From NCBI GenBank assembly GCA_905234665.1, contig CAJOIV010000005.1, positions 1 through 64,000 of the forward strand: a stretch of DNA of 64,000 bases. Direction: 5' to 3'. Shown piece after piece: positions 9,601-17,272 of the stretch (position 1 is the first letter of the stretch; the number at the start of each line of letters is the position of its first letter). The notes under the pieces were generated by a model. The model had not been told where the DNA came from. It saw only the letters and a list, made by a program, of their open reading frames with translations, and ran no database searches. The position numbers were made by a program, and so were the translations under genes. Source of the DNA: an uncultured Bacteroidales bacterium (GTDB lineage Bacteria > Bacteroidota > Bacteroidia > Bacteroidales > P3).

Positions 9601-9875
9601 AAGTTGTCGTTGTAGCAAAGGATGGGAGTCTTCACCACACTGGCACTCTCACGGTGGCCATTCCAAGTATAGTACTCGCATGCACGGACATACATGTCGT
9701 AGACTCTGTGCGGCTGTCCTGCAATGACAGAGTCCCTCGAATAGACCATCGAGTCTATCACCGAGGTGCCAAGACTGCCGTCGCCAATATGCGCAGACTG
9801 GGCAGTGACAGCCTCAAACGAAAAGAATAATGCCGCAAAAAGCATTATCTGCCTATATGTTTTCATGACTTTCAT
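672..9875 (-). CDS. Giant (3067 aa) tandem-repeat surface protein with C-terminal gliding-motility/T9SS type-B sorting domain
   Basis: Signal peptide MKTYRQIMLFAALFFSFEAVTAQ; about 53 CDSYTW...GCDSTVTLNLTV repeats; C-terminus IYVPNVFTPTEPSNQIFKVF...WDGRHNGQLCQQGAYVYHIRYTY...TGTVTLLR. Confidence 0.95.
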   Translation of the reverse strand: MKVMKTYRQIMLFAALFFSFEAVTAQSAHIGDGSLGTSVIDSMVYSRDSVIAGQPHRVYDMYVRACEYYTWNGHRESASVVKTPILCYNDNFTRDSLVSLHLTVKRLGYATYTPLPECDSIEFRGRWYTQSYAGNYSMVQNENIYSVDGCDSVYFLSLTVRGHSTEKVYTLENCNTFSWPIPWVLNIDPVPRVYTSSTSDTVHTLNVDGCDSTIVLNLTVWYGDTLTDTQNVCDRYTWAGHTYTSSTVADHHFRTVHNCDSLVTLDLTVRHSTSALFSENVCDSMRWMGGLYTSTGTYRDTIPNTVGCDSLMTLSLTVRNSTHNAYNQRACDSYQWSNNGWSQTYTVSGLYTHPYTNAAGCSSEDTLHLDVRYSNSGTDVQTACDSYTWIDGHNYTASTTTPTVVFTNSDQCDSTVTLNLTVNYSTERRDTVIACYSYLWPVNGVTYTSLGTRDLEEHTTNAVGCDSTMRLHLSIISYNTDTTRVETCNSYTWHGKTYTSSTIDTDTLVNRFGCDSLDVLVLTIHHDQTATDPHTACDSYRWIDGVTYTASNNSAQYHLSTVHGCDSLVTLNLIINHSNSAIENVDACESYTWHGGTYNASTTTPTYHCLNAAGCDSTTTLHLTIWHADHSGTATANECDSFTWNGTRYTTSGHYPYHTTTVHGCDSTCTLDLTIRRSNVGTDVQRVCDSLRWHGTLYTASTNTPTFTETNAAGCDSVVTLRLTVNYSTTATDSYNVCDSMRWHGTLYTATNNTATYHTTNARGCDSTTTLNLVVRHSTVAVDVHSVCDRYTWINGQTYTSDNHTALYDAGNNAAGCDSTVRLDLTVRKSSRTTLPAVTRCDSYLWPTDGMTYTVSGIYRDTLTNGSACDSIVTLPLTIHYSFNTTDVQQACDTYTWTTTDADGSGMHTYGPFTSSTTQTAVQRTVEGCDSTITLHLTVYHSDLTGSDTRNVCDSLVWNGTPYNASGDYPYHTQTTHGCDSSVTLHLTVRYSTTNNLTENVCDSYTWHGTPYTDGGRFHYTYPIPNAAGCDSTEELNLTIRRSTSSVRIEDVCDSFRWDATGALYTASANPTALLTNAAGCDSNLTLHLTVRHSSESTMTVHGCDHYVWHGVSYSTDTTVDWHTVNAMGCDSVEHLSLTMDATIRVTDYVDSCQRCTWNGRIYYTNNTTDTCIRQSVAGCDSITTLHLTIHQPGTYYPSQVACDSFYWAGTMYYLSGTKFHTFTDQWDCDSTVVLSLTIHHSDENTVLNRTACDSYTWNVNGQTYTSTAFGVRDTLQTSYGCDSVVTLNLTVNYSTSSSHTADVCDSYTWHGRTYTATGTDSYTHRGGNSVGCDSTENLTLTVRYSTSSSRTENVCDSFLWDATGLYYTSSNRYSHTLNNANAVGCDSNLTLHLTVRRSTDSTLTPNVCDTYTWHGTTYTASTSTPQFDTVNAVGCDSTARLHLTVRYSTTAVDVHNECDSYTWHGTTHTASTSTPTYHTLNAAGCDSTATLNLTIRYSTSRTDTADYCDRFTWTLGDGNTYSTSTTTPTWQVPGGNTVGCDSVAHLNLTIRRSTSLDTNVIACDSYTFRGNTYTNSTVYPEVITNAVGCDSTITLHLTIDYTSVYNDVHDTCDTYTWTDGVTYTASTTTPVQHLYTVVGHCDSTSHLHLTIRHSSTGIDLQSSCDSFLWAKNSMTYYASNNRDTVHLTNSEMCDSLLTLNLTVYHSDHITDTQNVCDSLLWHGTTYYANTNSARWEDVNTDGCDSIVTLNLTVRYSTMGVDQQNVCDSLRWLDGNLYTADNHTAQATINNMAGCDSLVTLNLTVRYNSNTPYTVTACDQYLWPRNNYLYNRSLTDYYSYSNAVGCPSVDTLYLTVNPSSHLVFNETVCDTFTWRCHDIQMDLDSSGTYFHNYTNEYNCPSADTLHLSVNYNTSTSFTVDSCDSYTWHNHGWDTTLTASCTVLHEYNTAAGCPSVDTLYLTIRYSSHLAFTETACDSFHWDCHDHHQDYFTSGDWYHTYLNTAGCPSADTLHLTVNHNTNTAYTMTACDNYTWYNHGNTMGFDSTGTYINGYLTADGCPSADTLYLTVNHNTNTAFDVDSCDSYTWHNHGTVNRYTQGGVYYNGYNTAEGCPSVDTLRLTLRYNSNTAYVESSCDTFVWRNHDSVLVYTTHGDFTNPYINAVGCPSVDTLHLTIRHNSDSVYVVEACDQYYWPSDSITYTFSINTTTDYINAAGCLSTDSLSLTIHYNTNTGYADTACDMYVWMLNHTAYNSTGTYYRTYMNADSVCQNVDTLYLTIYHNTNTLYSESACDTFHWVNHGLDTVYTGSGRYHHDYLTADGCPSTDTLQLTVNYNTDSAFTADVCDSYTWSNHGHDTTFTQSGIYLNDYSTAAGCPSTDTLFLTVRYNSNVRFDTTVCDSLVRQYNATTAITYRTSGTYVYPYINDVGCPSTDSLILTVNHNTSSHIYRQSCKTFYWQRADITYTFSGVFDTAYLTAEGCPSHDTLSLTIDQPVDSVWYVTDCDIYVWPRNRTAYNTSGTKVYGPYMVPENVCQNYDTLFLTLFYANHNGQDTLEVCDSVLWHDSLYTTTGTYPFDTLTVHGCDSTVTLDLTIHTNSDTLFVVGPVCDYYIWNRDSINFFFDTTGLYHHRYTNQWGCPSHDSLEVTIVYKSDTTYVDTACDQYTWLSLYDPSGWTQAYTASAVDTHSYINADGCPSIDTLLLTLYISPRTTEVYRACDSLLWRDGNVYYATTDLPRDTTPSNEWCDSIISLDLTVNYSIVIDSVNYFCDSSSFIYHDSVIYTPGIYDYRGRTSEGCDSTVHLDLIQLPRPVLSLEENHSCETYEYTLTILVEDTLGLAHTYSWWAEPDDLTLRGQENESTVVVHPVRNTAYSVSVDYDILPTCSSVFTSDTLVPIMQPHAAIQTTPPFVQANDISFRAEDKSIDYTEREWWVNGTYYSDEKVIQYSAPASEADSVALMLVSKSPTCTDTAYLLVPIHNFTIYVPNVFTPTEPSNQIFKVFARSVGEFEMWIYTREGLLVYHTNDIHAGWDGRHNGQLCQQGAYVYHIRYTYVVSPEAWHTATGTVTLLR
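1440..9690 (-). repeat. Coding tandem repeats, about 53 units of roughly 50 aa (about 150 bp), each with two conserved Cys
   Basis: Manual count of CDxYxW motifs from ACEYYTW to FCDSSSF, each followed by GCDS/GCPS + xxLxLTV. Confidence 0.92.
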
Positions 9876-9956
9876 GATAGAGTACTTTTTTATATTCTAT
9901 TTCTGTATAACGTTTTACATGTCCTATGGGCACAATCTCCCCATAGATATGGCAAA

Positions 9957-9965
9957 GCAAAGATA
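9957..9965 (-). promoter_or_regulatory. Bacteroidetes -7 element TATCTTTGC upstream of the giant gene
   Basis: gcaaagata on plus; matches TAnnTTTG consensus about 80 bp upstream of the start. Confidence 0.6.
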
Positions 9966-10007
9966 CGAATATTTTTTTATATAGGAAATTATTTTGCCCG
10001 CAGGAAT

Positions 10008-10050
10008 GAAAAAAAGCCTAACGCGACCAACGTTGCGTCAGGCTTTTTTG
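10008..10050. terminator. Bidirectional intrinsic terminator
   Basis: aaaaaagcctaacgc-gaccaacgtt-gcgtcaggctttttt hairpin flanked by A and T runs. Confidence 0.8.
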
Positions 10051-10067
10051 TCTGGTACTGGACTCGT

Positions 10068-11075
10068 CTATATCATCTTCAGGTAGTTGATTTCTTTCTC
10101 GGTAAGCTCGCGGTAGCGGCCGCGGGGAAGGTCCTTCTTGGTCAAACCTGCGAAAACCACCCTGTCCAGTTTGTGGACATTGTATCCCAGGCTCTCAAAG
10201 ATGCGGCGTACGATGCGGTTTTTCCCGGAATGCAGCTCCACTCCCACAACACGCTTGTCGTTCATGCCGTCGACATACTGCACATCGTCCACATGAATTG
10301 GACCATCGTCGAGGGTGATACCCTCCATCATTTTCCTCATATCCTCCTTTGTCACAGGTTTGTCCAACTCCACATGGTAGATCTTGTATATGTTCGACGA
10401 TGGGTGAGTCAGTTTCTTGGCCATGTCGCCGTCGTTCGTGAAAAGAAGCAGACCCGTTGTCGCACGGTCCAGTCGTCCAACAGGATAGATACGCTCTGGG
10501 CATGCTCCGTCTATCAGCATCATCACCGTCTGGCGCTCCTGAGGGTCGTCGACAGTCGTGATAAATCCTTTCGGCTTGTTCAGCAGGAAGTAGCGGAGTT
10601 TTTCCGACCGCAACGTCTCTCCACCGTAATTCACCACGTCGCCAGGCATCACTTGATAGCCCATCTCGGTCACGACTTTCCCGTTCACCGTCACGCTTCC
10701 TGCCGAGATAAGCTTATCCGCTTCCCGTCGCGAGCAAATGCCCGCATGGGCTATATATTTATTCAGTCGGATGGCCCCTTTCTTTTCAACGTCCCCGCTT
10801 TTAGGATTCGGAGAGGGCTTTTCTCTCCTCGGCGCCGAGCTCTTTTTGGGGGCAAAGTCTCTCTCGTTCTGGGTCTTCGGGGCAGTTCTCTCCTTTCTGG
10901 GAGAGATTCCGTCTCTCTTGCTTCCAGAGTTGGCTCCTGCTCCTGGTTTCTTGGCTCCATAGGTGGCTCCGGACCTCTTGGCTCCGGATGCAGCTCCCAC
11001 TCTCTTGGTTTTGGTTTCAGGCCCCTTCGGACCTTTTCCTTCGCCGCCCTCACGGCGGTAATTCTTTCTTTCCAT
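10068..11075 (-). CDS. rluB: Pseudouridine synthase (RluB/RsuA family) with basic low-complexity N-terminal extension
   Basis: S4 domain IRLNKYIAHAGICSRREADKLI; catalytic region IYPVGRLDRATTGLLLFTNDG. Confidence 0.93.
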   Translation of the reverse strand: MERKNYRREGGEGKGPKGPETKTKRVGAASGAKRSGATYGAKKPGAGANSGSKRDGISPRKERTAPKTQNERDFAPKKSSAPRREKPSPNPKSGDVEKKGAIRLNKYIAHAGICSRREADKLISAGSVTVNGKVVTEMGYQVMPGDVVNYGGETLRSEKLRYFLLNKPKGFITTVDDPQERQTVMMLIDGACPERIYPVGRLDRATTGLLLFTNDGDMAKKLTHPSSNIYKIYHVELDKPVTKEDMRKMMEGITLDDGPIHVDDVQYVDGMNDKRVVGVELHSGKNRIVRRIFESLGYNVHKLDRVVFAGLTKKDLPRGRYRELTEKEINYLKMI

Positions 11076-11087
11076 TATCGTTAGTCT

Positions 11088-11564
11088 TTAGAATTTGTAC
11101 TTATAGGGAAACGCCCTGTCCAGTTCCTGATGGTTGCGGACAAAGGCCACGGCTTCAGCCAACTGCAGCAGGATATCCAGTTTCATGAACCTCAGCCACG
11201 ATTGCGCTTTTTCCTCTTCGCGACAGGCCAAGGCAAACATCAGGTTCGCCTGGTGCAGGTGCATCTTCACCCATGCAAGGGCCCGCTTGTCGCCATCGAT
11301 GGCATGGCTCAGCAGTCCCAACCACCCGTTGCCTGTCTTCACGAGAAACTGTTCGGCATTGGGGTCGTCGTGTAGGAAATTGCTGAAAGCCCCCAGCTCT
11401 GGGTATCCATTCTCCACAAGCCACTGGAAGAAAGTGTCCTTTCCTTCGATGGACTTCTCCAGTGCCAGCAACACCTTGACATTGTAGCTTAACAATCCCG
11501 GCCGGACGGCGTCTGGAGCCTTTTTTGCTGTTACGGGTGCTGTATCAACTGCGGATTGTGGCAT
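11088..11564 (-). CDS. Hypothetical protein
   Basis: ORF continuing the operon; likely start MPQSAVDTAP at 11564, overlapping the end of pheT. Confidence 0.7.
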   Translation of the reverse strand: MPQSAVDTAPVTAKKAPDAVRPGLLSYNVKVLLALEKSIEGKDTFFQWLVENGYPELGAFSNFLHDDPNAEQFLVKTGNGWLGLLSHAIDGDKRALAWVKMHLHQANLMFALACREEEKAQSWLRFMKLDILLQLAEAVAFVRNHQELDRAFPYKYKF

Positions 11565-14079
11565 GCAGCTGTTCTTCGAGGTTTTTCTGCAGTTTGGCCA
11601 TGACGGTCTCAATCTGCTTGTCGGTAAGGGTTTTTTCCTTGTCCTGGAGGATGAAACTGACAGCGTAGGACTTCATTCCTTCGGTGATGCCCTTGCCCTC
11701 GTAGACATCGAACAGGCCAACCTTCTTCAGCAGTCGCTTCTCGGTGTTGTAGGCTACCCGCTCGATGTCGGCAAAGGTCACCTTCTTCTCGAGCACCAAG
11801 GCCAAGTCGCGGCGCACTTCAGGGAAGTTGGGCACCTCGGCATAGAGCACCTCCTTGTCGGGATAGCTCTTGAGCAGCAGGCTCCAGTTGATGTCGGCAT
11901 AGTACACCTCCTGCTTGCAGTCCATGCTGCGCAGAAAGTCCTTGCCCAACCGGCCGAAAGAGCAAAGCTGTTTCTTGCTGTCTTTGAACACCACATCGAT
12001 ACCCTCGGCGTAGTATTTCTCGGCGGCGGGCTGGAACTGCAGGCGGGTCATGTTCATCCGCATGCGGCGTAGGATGTTCATTACGTGTCCCTTCAGGTGA
12101 TAGAAGTCGATGGGCGTGGCGGGCACCTTCCAACTCTCGGGCTGCAGGTTGCCGGTCATCCAGATGGAGAAATGTTGGGTCTCGTTATACTTCTGGGTGA
12201 CAGGGATGTCGCTATCGTTGCCTGTTGCCGCTACCTGTCCTTCCGGAGTCTTCCTGTAGGACCTGCCGAACTCGTATAGCTTCAGGTCTTTCTGCTTGTA
12301 GTTGATGTTGCGTACAATGCACTCCATGCCGCCATACAGCAGTGTTTGGCGCATGACGTTGAGTTCTTTGCTCAATGGGTTGAGAATGCGCACACAGTCA
12401 GCCTCGGGGAAATCTTCGTTTCCTTCGTAGTACCCCGACTTGGTGAGCGAGTTGTTCATAATCTCGCTGAATCCGTTGTCGGTCAGAAGGTCGCTGACGA
12501 TGTTCTGCAGTTTTCTTGGATTGGGCTTGGGACTATAGGAGAGGCAACTGTTGAGCTCTTCCTCGAAGTGGATGTTGTTGTATCCATAGATGCGCATGAT
12601 TTCCTCCACCACGTCGCATTCGCGGTATACATCCACCTTGCAGGTGGGGATGCGGAGGGTCATGCCTTCGGCATCCTCCGAGGCAATCTCGATGTCGAGG
12701 GAACGGAGTGCAGTATGCATGGCTTCACGTGGGAGAGCCTGTCCCACAAGGGCGTCGACACGGGCGTAGCTCAGACTGACGGTGGTGCGCTCGATGGGGG
12801 CGGGGTAGATGTCGACCATCTCGGAGGCGACAACGGCACCTGCCAGTTCCTGCATCAGACCCACGGCACGACGCAGGGCCCACGGCGTGATGTTGGGATC
12901 GCAGCCACGCTCGTAGCGGAAGGAGGCGTCGGTCTTGAGACCGTGGCGTTTGGAGGTCTTGCGGATGGAGGTGGAATTGAAATAGGCACTCTCGAGAAAA
13001 ACGCGCGAGGTCGCCTCGGTGATGCCGCTCTTCTGGCCGCCGAAGACTCCGGCTATGCACATCGGTTGAGGCTCGTTCGCTCCTCCGTCGCGGTCGCCTC
13101 CACCGGCGTTGCATATCATGAGGTCGCGTCGGTCGAGTTTGCGTTCTATGCCGTCGAGTGTGACGAAAGGTGTGTCCTGGGGAAGTGTCCGGACCACGAC
13201 ATGGTCGCCCGCAATCTTGTCGGCATCGAAGGCGTGGAGGGGTTGACCGACCTCCATGAGAACAAAGTTAGTGATGTCGACGATGTTGTTGATGGGGCGT
13301 ATGCCGACGGTGCGGAGGCGGGTCTGTAGCCATTCGGGCGAGTCCTGCACATGCACGTTCTCCAGCGTGATGCCCGTGTATCGCGGACACAACTCGGGCT
13401 CTTCGACGGTGACACGGATGGGATGCCCGCTTCCCGTGCATTTCAACGGCGTTTTCGCCGTTTCCGGCCATTGTATCTTGAGGTTCTTGCCCTTCCGTGT
13501 GTTGAGCACGGCGACGACATCCCTCGCCACGCCGATATGGCTGGTGGCGTCGCTGCGGTTGGCGGTGATGGCCACCTCCAGGACGTAGTCGTCCGTCAGC
13601 CCGAAATACTCCTTGGCCGCCATGCCTACAGGGGCGTCGTCGGGCAACACCATGATGCCGGCATGGTCCGAGCCCAGTTGCAACTCGTCGGCAGCGCACA
13701 GCATACCCTCGCTGACGGCACCGCGCAGCTTGCCTTTCTTGATCTCGTAGAACTCGGTGTCGGAGGTATAGATTTTTGTGCCGATCTGGGCGCAGACAAC
13801 CTTCTGTCCGGCGGCGACGTTCGGGGCCCCGCAGACGATGTTCAGCGGCTTTTCGCCTCCCACGTCGACAGTGGTCAGGTGCAGGTGGTCGCTGTCGGGA
13901 TGCGGTTCGCAAGTCAGCACCTGGGCGATGACCACGTGCTCGAGGCCGCCGCGGATGCTCTCCACCTTCTCGATGCCCTCAACCTCGAGGCCGCTGAAGG
14001 TTAGCAGGTCATCCAATTCGTTGGGCGTCATTCCGCCCAGGGCTACATACTGTTTTAGCCAGTCGAATGATATCTTCAT
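11545..14079 (-). CDS. pheT: Phenylalanine--tRNA ligase beta subunit
   Basis: MKISFDWLKQYVAL...LTFSGLEVEGIE; tRNA-binding domain and FDX-ACB C-terminus. Confidence 0.97.
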   Translation of the reverse strand: MKISFDWLKQYVALGGMTPNELDDLLTFSGLEVEGIEKVESIRGGLEHVVIAQVLTCEPHPDSDHLHLTTVDVGGEKPLNIVCGAPNVAAGQKVVCAQIGTKIYTSDTEFYEIKKGKLRGAVSEGMLCAADELQLGSDHAGIMVLPDDAPVGMAAKEYFGLTDDYVLEVAITANRSDATSHIGVARDVVAVLNTRKGKNLKIQWPETAKTPLKCTGSGHPIRVTVEEPELCPRYTGITLENVHVQDSPEWLQTRLRTVGIRPINNIVDITNFVLMEVGQPLHAFDADKIAGDHVVVRTLPQDTPFVTLDGIERKLDRRDLMICNAGGGDRDGGANEPQPMCIAGVFGGQKSGITEATSRVFLESAYFNSTSIRKTSKRHGLKTDASFRYERGCDPNITPWALRRAVGLMQELAGAVVASEMVDIYPAPIERTTVSLSYARVDALVGQALPREAMHTALRSLDIEIASEDAEGMTLRIPTCKVDVYRECDVVEEIMRIYGYNNIHFEEELNSCLSYSPKPNPRKLQNIVSDLLTDNGFSEIMNNSLTKSGYYEGNEDFPEADCVRILNPLSKELNVMRQTLLYGGMECIVRNINYKQKDLKLYEFGRSYRKTPEGQVAATGNDSDIPVTQKYNETQHFSIWMTGNLQPESWKVPATPIDFYHLKGHVMNILRRMRMNMTRLQFQPAAEKYYAEGIDVVFKDSKKQLCSFGRLGKDFLRSMDCKQEVYYADINWSLLLKSYPDKEVLYAEVPNFPEVRRDLALVLEKKVTFADIERVAYNTEKRLLKKVGLFDVYEGKGITEGMKSYAVSFILQDKEKTLTDKQIETVMAKLQKNLEEQLHATIRS

Positions 14080-15548
14080 ATTTGTGATGTTTTATGTTTT
14101 TGCAGGTTGAAAAGGTTGTATCTTTCTGTCTTGAGGGGTACTTTGCGGAAATGGCCTTGCGCAAGTCCGGTAGGGGTTCCGTCGGTGAGGAGGTGGCGGT
14201 AGGGTAGCGTCGTGTCCTCCATGTCGGAAACGGGCATGAGTGAAATCTTTTTCTCGCGGTAATAATAGTAGATGAGCGAGTATTCCTCTCTCATGCAGTC
14301 GGGTATGGCCACATGCTCCCCTTCTTCCAGGCAGGGAAGGATGAGCTGCATGTCGTTCTGCAGGGCAATGTCGCGTCCGGGCTTGCCGTAATAGGATGCG
14401 TTGAGCCACACGGCACAGGCCACGGCAATGACTGCCAAGGCGGTAGTGGCTAGATTGAAAGTCCGGCCGGCGCGGCTTAACCAACTCTCTATGGCGTTGT
14501 GCACAAGTGAACCCAGTGCCACGGCGAGGAAGGGGAAAACGGTGAGGATGTAGAAGTCCCGCTGCTTGGTGCTAACCATGATGGGTATGACTCCGGCGAG
14601 GGTTAGCAGGAGGAAAGTCAGGAATGTGTGCCGGTCTTCCTTCGAAGGCAGGGTTTGGTTTTCTTTGCCCCGCGTCAGCCATGCCGCGATGAGGCATACG
14701 GCGGTGATTGCGAAGACGATGAGGGTCTGTTTCAGGAACTTTACGATGATATACCAGCGGCTGTCGACGACGGGCGCTTTCATGCCTCCGACGACCTGAT
14801 TGGAGAAATATTTTCCGAGATAATCCCAAGCTTCGGGGCAGCAGATGGCCAGGATGAAGCCGCAGAGCGACAGGGAAGCCGCCAGTACAAGGGTCTGCAA
14901 GACGGCTTTTCCCAACGTCTGCTTCTGTCGCCCGCTTGGGGGGTAGAGGGTGTCGGTTAGCCAAAGGATGAGAGGGAATGCCAGGGGGTAGAGGCCGGTG
15001 AAACCTTTGGTGAGGAAGGCAAGGAAGAGAAATAGGCCGCCGAGGGCTGTCCACAGGAATCGGGACCATCGTCGGGGGGAGTTGTGCATCATGCACAGCA
15101 CGGCGGAGAGGACGAATACAGCCATCGTGCATTCCAGCAGGATGCAGTGGGAGCTGAGGGTCACGACAGGTACAAGAATCCACAGCAGCAGCGGCAGCCA
15201 TCCTGTGTCGGCACCGTGTCCGGTGTGTTTCCACAGCCGGAGAATCAGCAGTGCGGTGATAAGTACGATGAGCATTGCGTATACCCTTGTCACCCAAAGC
15301 GATGTTCCGAACACTCTGTAGAACAGCGACAGCATCCACATGGCCAGCGTCGGGTGTTCGTAGAAATGGGGGAATATCGAGTCGGAGTGTACGGGATGCC
15401 ACATATCGCCGATGCCCTCAGCCATGTTGGCGGCGATGTTGCTATAGGTGAGACCATCTATGAACATCCCCGTGGTGAACAGACTGTCGCCCACCAGCAG
15501 CAGGAACGTCGCCGCGACGATGATATAGGCATTCAGGCATTTACTCAT
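14076..15548 (-). CDS. ArnT/PMT-like membrane glycosyltransferase (GT39/GT83-type)
   Basis: 490 aa polytopic protein; TTGMFIDGLTYSNIAANMAEGIG...WHPVHSDSIFPHFYEHPTLAMWMLSLFYRVFG with early acidic loop. Confidence 0.82.
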   Translation of the reverse strand: MSKCLNAYIIVAATFLLLVGDSLFTTGMFIDGLTYSNIAANMAEGIGDMWHPVHSDSIFPHFYEHPTLAMWMLSLFYRVFGTSLWVTRVYAMLIVLITALLILRLWKHTGHGADTGWLPLLLWILVPVVTLSSHCILLECTMAVFVLSAVLCMMHNSPRRWSRFLWTALGGLFLFLAFLTKGFTGLYPLAFPLILWLTDTLYPPSGRQKQTLGKAVLQTLVLAASLSLCGFILAICCPEAWDYLGKYFSNQVVGGMKAPVVDSRWYIIVKFLKQTLIVFAITAVCLIAAWLTRGKENQTLPSKEDRHTFLTFLLLTLAGVIPIMVSTKQRDFYILTVFPFLAVALGSLVHNAIESWLSRAGRTFNLATTALAVIAVACAVWLNASYYGKPGRDIALQNDMQLILPCLEEGEHVAIPDCMREEYSLIYYYYREKKISLMPVSDMEDTTLPYRHLLTDGTPTGLAQGHFRKVPLKTERYNLFNLQKHKTSQI

Positions 15549-15550
15549 TC

Positions 15551-15587
15551 ACACATTTCTTACTTCTTAGTTCTTACTTTCTTTCTT
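15551..15587. repeat. Heptamer tandem array (GTAAGAA/CTAAGAA), second copy
   Basis: tttcttacttcttagttcttactttc; same units as 634-678. Confidence 0.8.
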
Positions 15588-17261
15588 CCAGCTGTCTTTG
15601 AGGGTGCAGATTCGGTTGAAGACAAGGTGTTCAGGTGTACTGTCATAGTCGGTGCCGAAGTATCCCATGCGTTCAAACTGGAAACGTGCCGGCTGAGGGA
15701 TTCCATTCTCGTCAACACCCATGCGGGCCTCGGCGAGCGAAGGCTCCAGTTTGGCATTCTGGACCACACGGAGGCTGTCGGGATTGAGGTTGTCGAGGAA
15801 AGTCTTTCCTTCTTCCACCTCGTCGGGAGTCTCGGAGGCAAAGAGGCGGTCGAATAGCCGCACCTCGGCATCGATAGCATGCTTGGCACTTACCCAGTGG
15901 AGGGTTCCCTTGACCTTGCGTCCGTCGGGGGCATCGCCGCCGCGGGTGGCGGGGTCGTAGGTGCAATGGATGCAGGTGATATTGCCGTCGGCATCCTTCT
16001 CCACACTCTGTGCGGTGACGAAGTAGGCATACCTGAGGCGCACCTCCTGGCCGATGGCCATGCGGAAATACTTTTTGGGTGCCACCTCCATGAAGTCGTC
16101 ACGTTCTATATATAGTTCGCGCGAGAAGGGGACCTTGCGGGTGCCGTCGGCGGGGTTCTCGGGGTTGTTGATGGCGTCGAGCCATTCTTCCTGGTCTTGG
16201 GGGTAGTTGTCGATGACGACCTTCACGGGGTCGATGACGGCCATGCGGCGGGGGGCTATCTTGTTCAGATGGTCGCGCAGGCTGTTCTCCAGACGCACAT
16301 AGTCGATGACGTTGTCGCGTTTGGCCACACCAATATCTTCGCAGAAGTTGCGGATGCTCTCAGGCGTGTAGCCGCGGCGACGCAGACCGCAGATGGTGGG
16401 CATGCGGGGGTCGTCCCACCCGCTCACGTGATGCTCCTTCACGAGTTGCAGCAGTTTCCGCTTGCTCATCACCGTGTAGTTGATGTTCAGACGGGCGAAC
16501 TCGTACTGGTGGCTGGGCCAGATTCCCAGTTGTTCTATGAACCAGTCGTATAGCGGACGGTGGATGTCGAACTCCAGTGTGCAGATGCTATGGGTGATAT
16601 GCTCGATAGAGTCGCTTTGTCCGTGGGCATAGTCGTACATGGGGTATATACACCATTTGTTGCCTGTGCGATGGTGTTCGGCATGCAGAATGCGGTACAT
16701 AATGGGGTCGCGGAACTGCATGTTGGGATGGGCCATGTCTATCTTGGCACGGAGCACCTTCTCGCCATCGGCGAACTCGCCGTTGCGCATCCTTTGGAAG
16801 AGGTCGAGGTTTTCCTCGACGCTGCGATTGCGCCACGGGCTGTCGACGCCAGGTGTGGTGACGGTGCCACGGTTGGCGCGGATCTCTTCCAGACTCTGGT
16901 CGTCAACGTAGGCGAGACCTTTCTTAATGAGTACCATGGCCCACTCATAAAGTTGCTCGAAGTAGTCGCTGGCATAGTGCACGCCCGCCCACTCGAATCC
17001 AAGCCAACGGATGTCCTGCTGGATAGAGTCCACATATTCGGTGTCTTCCTTAACAGGATTGGTGTCGTCAAAACGCAGGTTGGTCTTGCCTCCATATTTC
17101 TTGGCGAGGCCGAAGTTAAGACAGATGGATTTGGCGTGGCCGATATGAAGGTATCCATTGGGCTCCGGCGGGAAGCGGGTGAGGATACTGCTGTAGGTTC
17201 CTTCGTTGAGGCCCTGTTCAATGATTTCTTCTAAGAAGTTAAGGTTCTGTTTCTCTTCCAT
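15567..17261 (-). CDS. glnS: Glutamine--tRNA ligase
   Basis: [26 protein letters not shown] (HIGH) and VMSKRKL (KMSKS-like). Confidence 0.97.
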   Translation of the reverse strand: MEEKQNLNFLEEIIEQGLNEGTYSSILTRFPPEPNGYLHIGHAKSICLNFGLAKKYGGKTNLRFDDTNPVKEDTEYVDSIQQDIRWLGFEWAGVHYASDYFEQLYEWAMVLIKKGLAYVDDQSLEEIRANRGTVTTPGVDSPWRNRSVEENLDLFQRMRNGEFADGEKVLRAKIDMAHPNMQFRDPIMYRILHAEHHRTGNKWCIYPMYDYAHGQSDSIEHITHSICTLEFDIHRPLYDWFIEQLGIWPSHQYEFARLNINYTVMSKRKLLQLVKEHHVSGWDDPRMPTICGLRRRGYTPESIRNFCEDIGVAKRDNVIDYVRLENSLRDHLNKIAPRRMAVIDPVKVVIDNYPQDQEEWLDAINNPENPADGTRKVPFSRELYIERDDFMEVAPKKYFRMAIGQEVRLRYAYFVTAQSVEKDADGNITCIHCTYDPATRGGDAPDGRKVKGTLHWVSAKHAIDAEVRLFDRLFASETPDEVEEGKTFLDNLNPDSLRVVQNAKLEPSLAEARMGVDENGIPQPARFQFERMGYFGTDYDSTPEHLVFNRICTLKDSWKKESKN

Positions 17262-17272
17262 GATGTGGTGGT

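Noticed and set aside
1440-9690. CRISPR-like periodic array
   Set aside because: About 150-bp periodicity is coding and diverged at the DNA level; no identical repeats with unique spacers.
12346-13329. Plus-strand ORFs antisense to pheT, glnS, gyrB and other genes
   Set aside because: Codon-bias artefacts opposite well-supported housekeeping genes.
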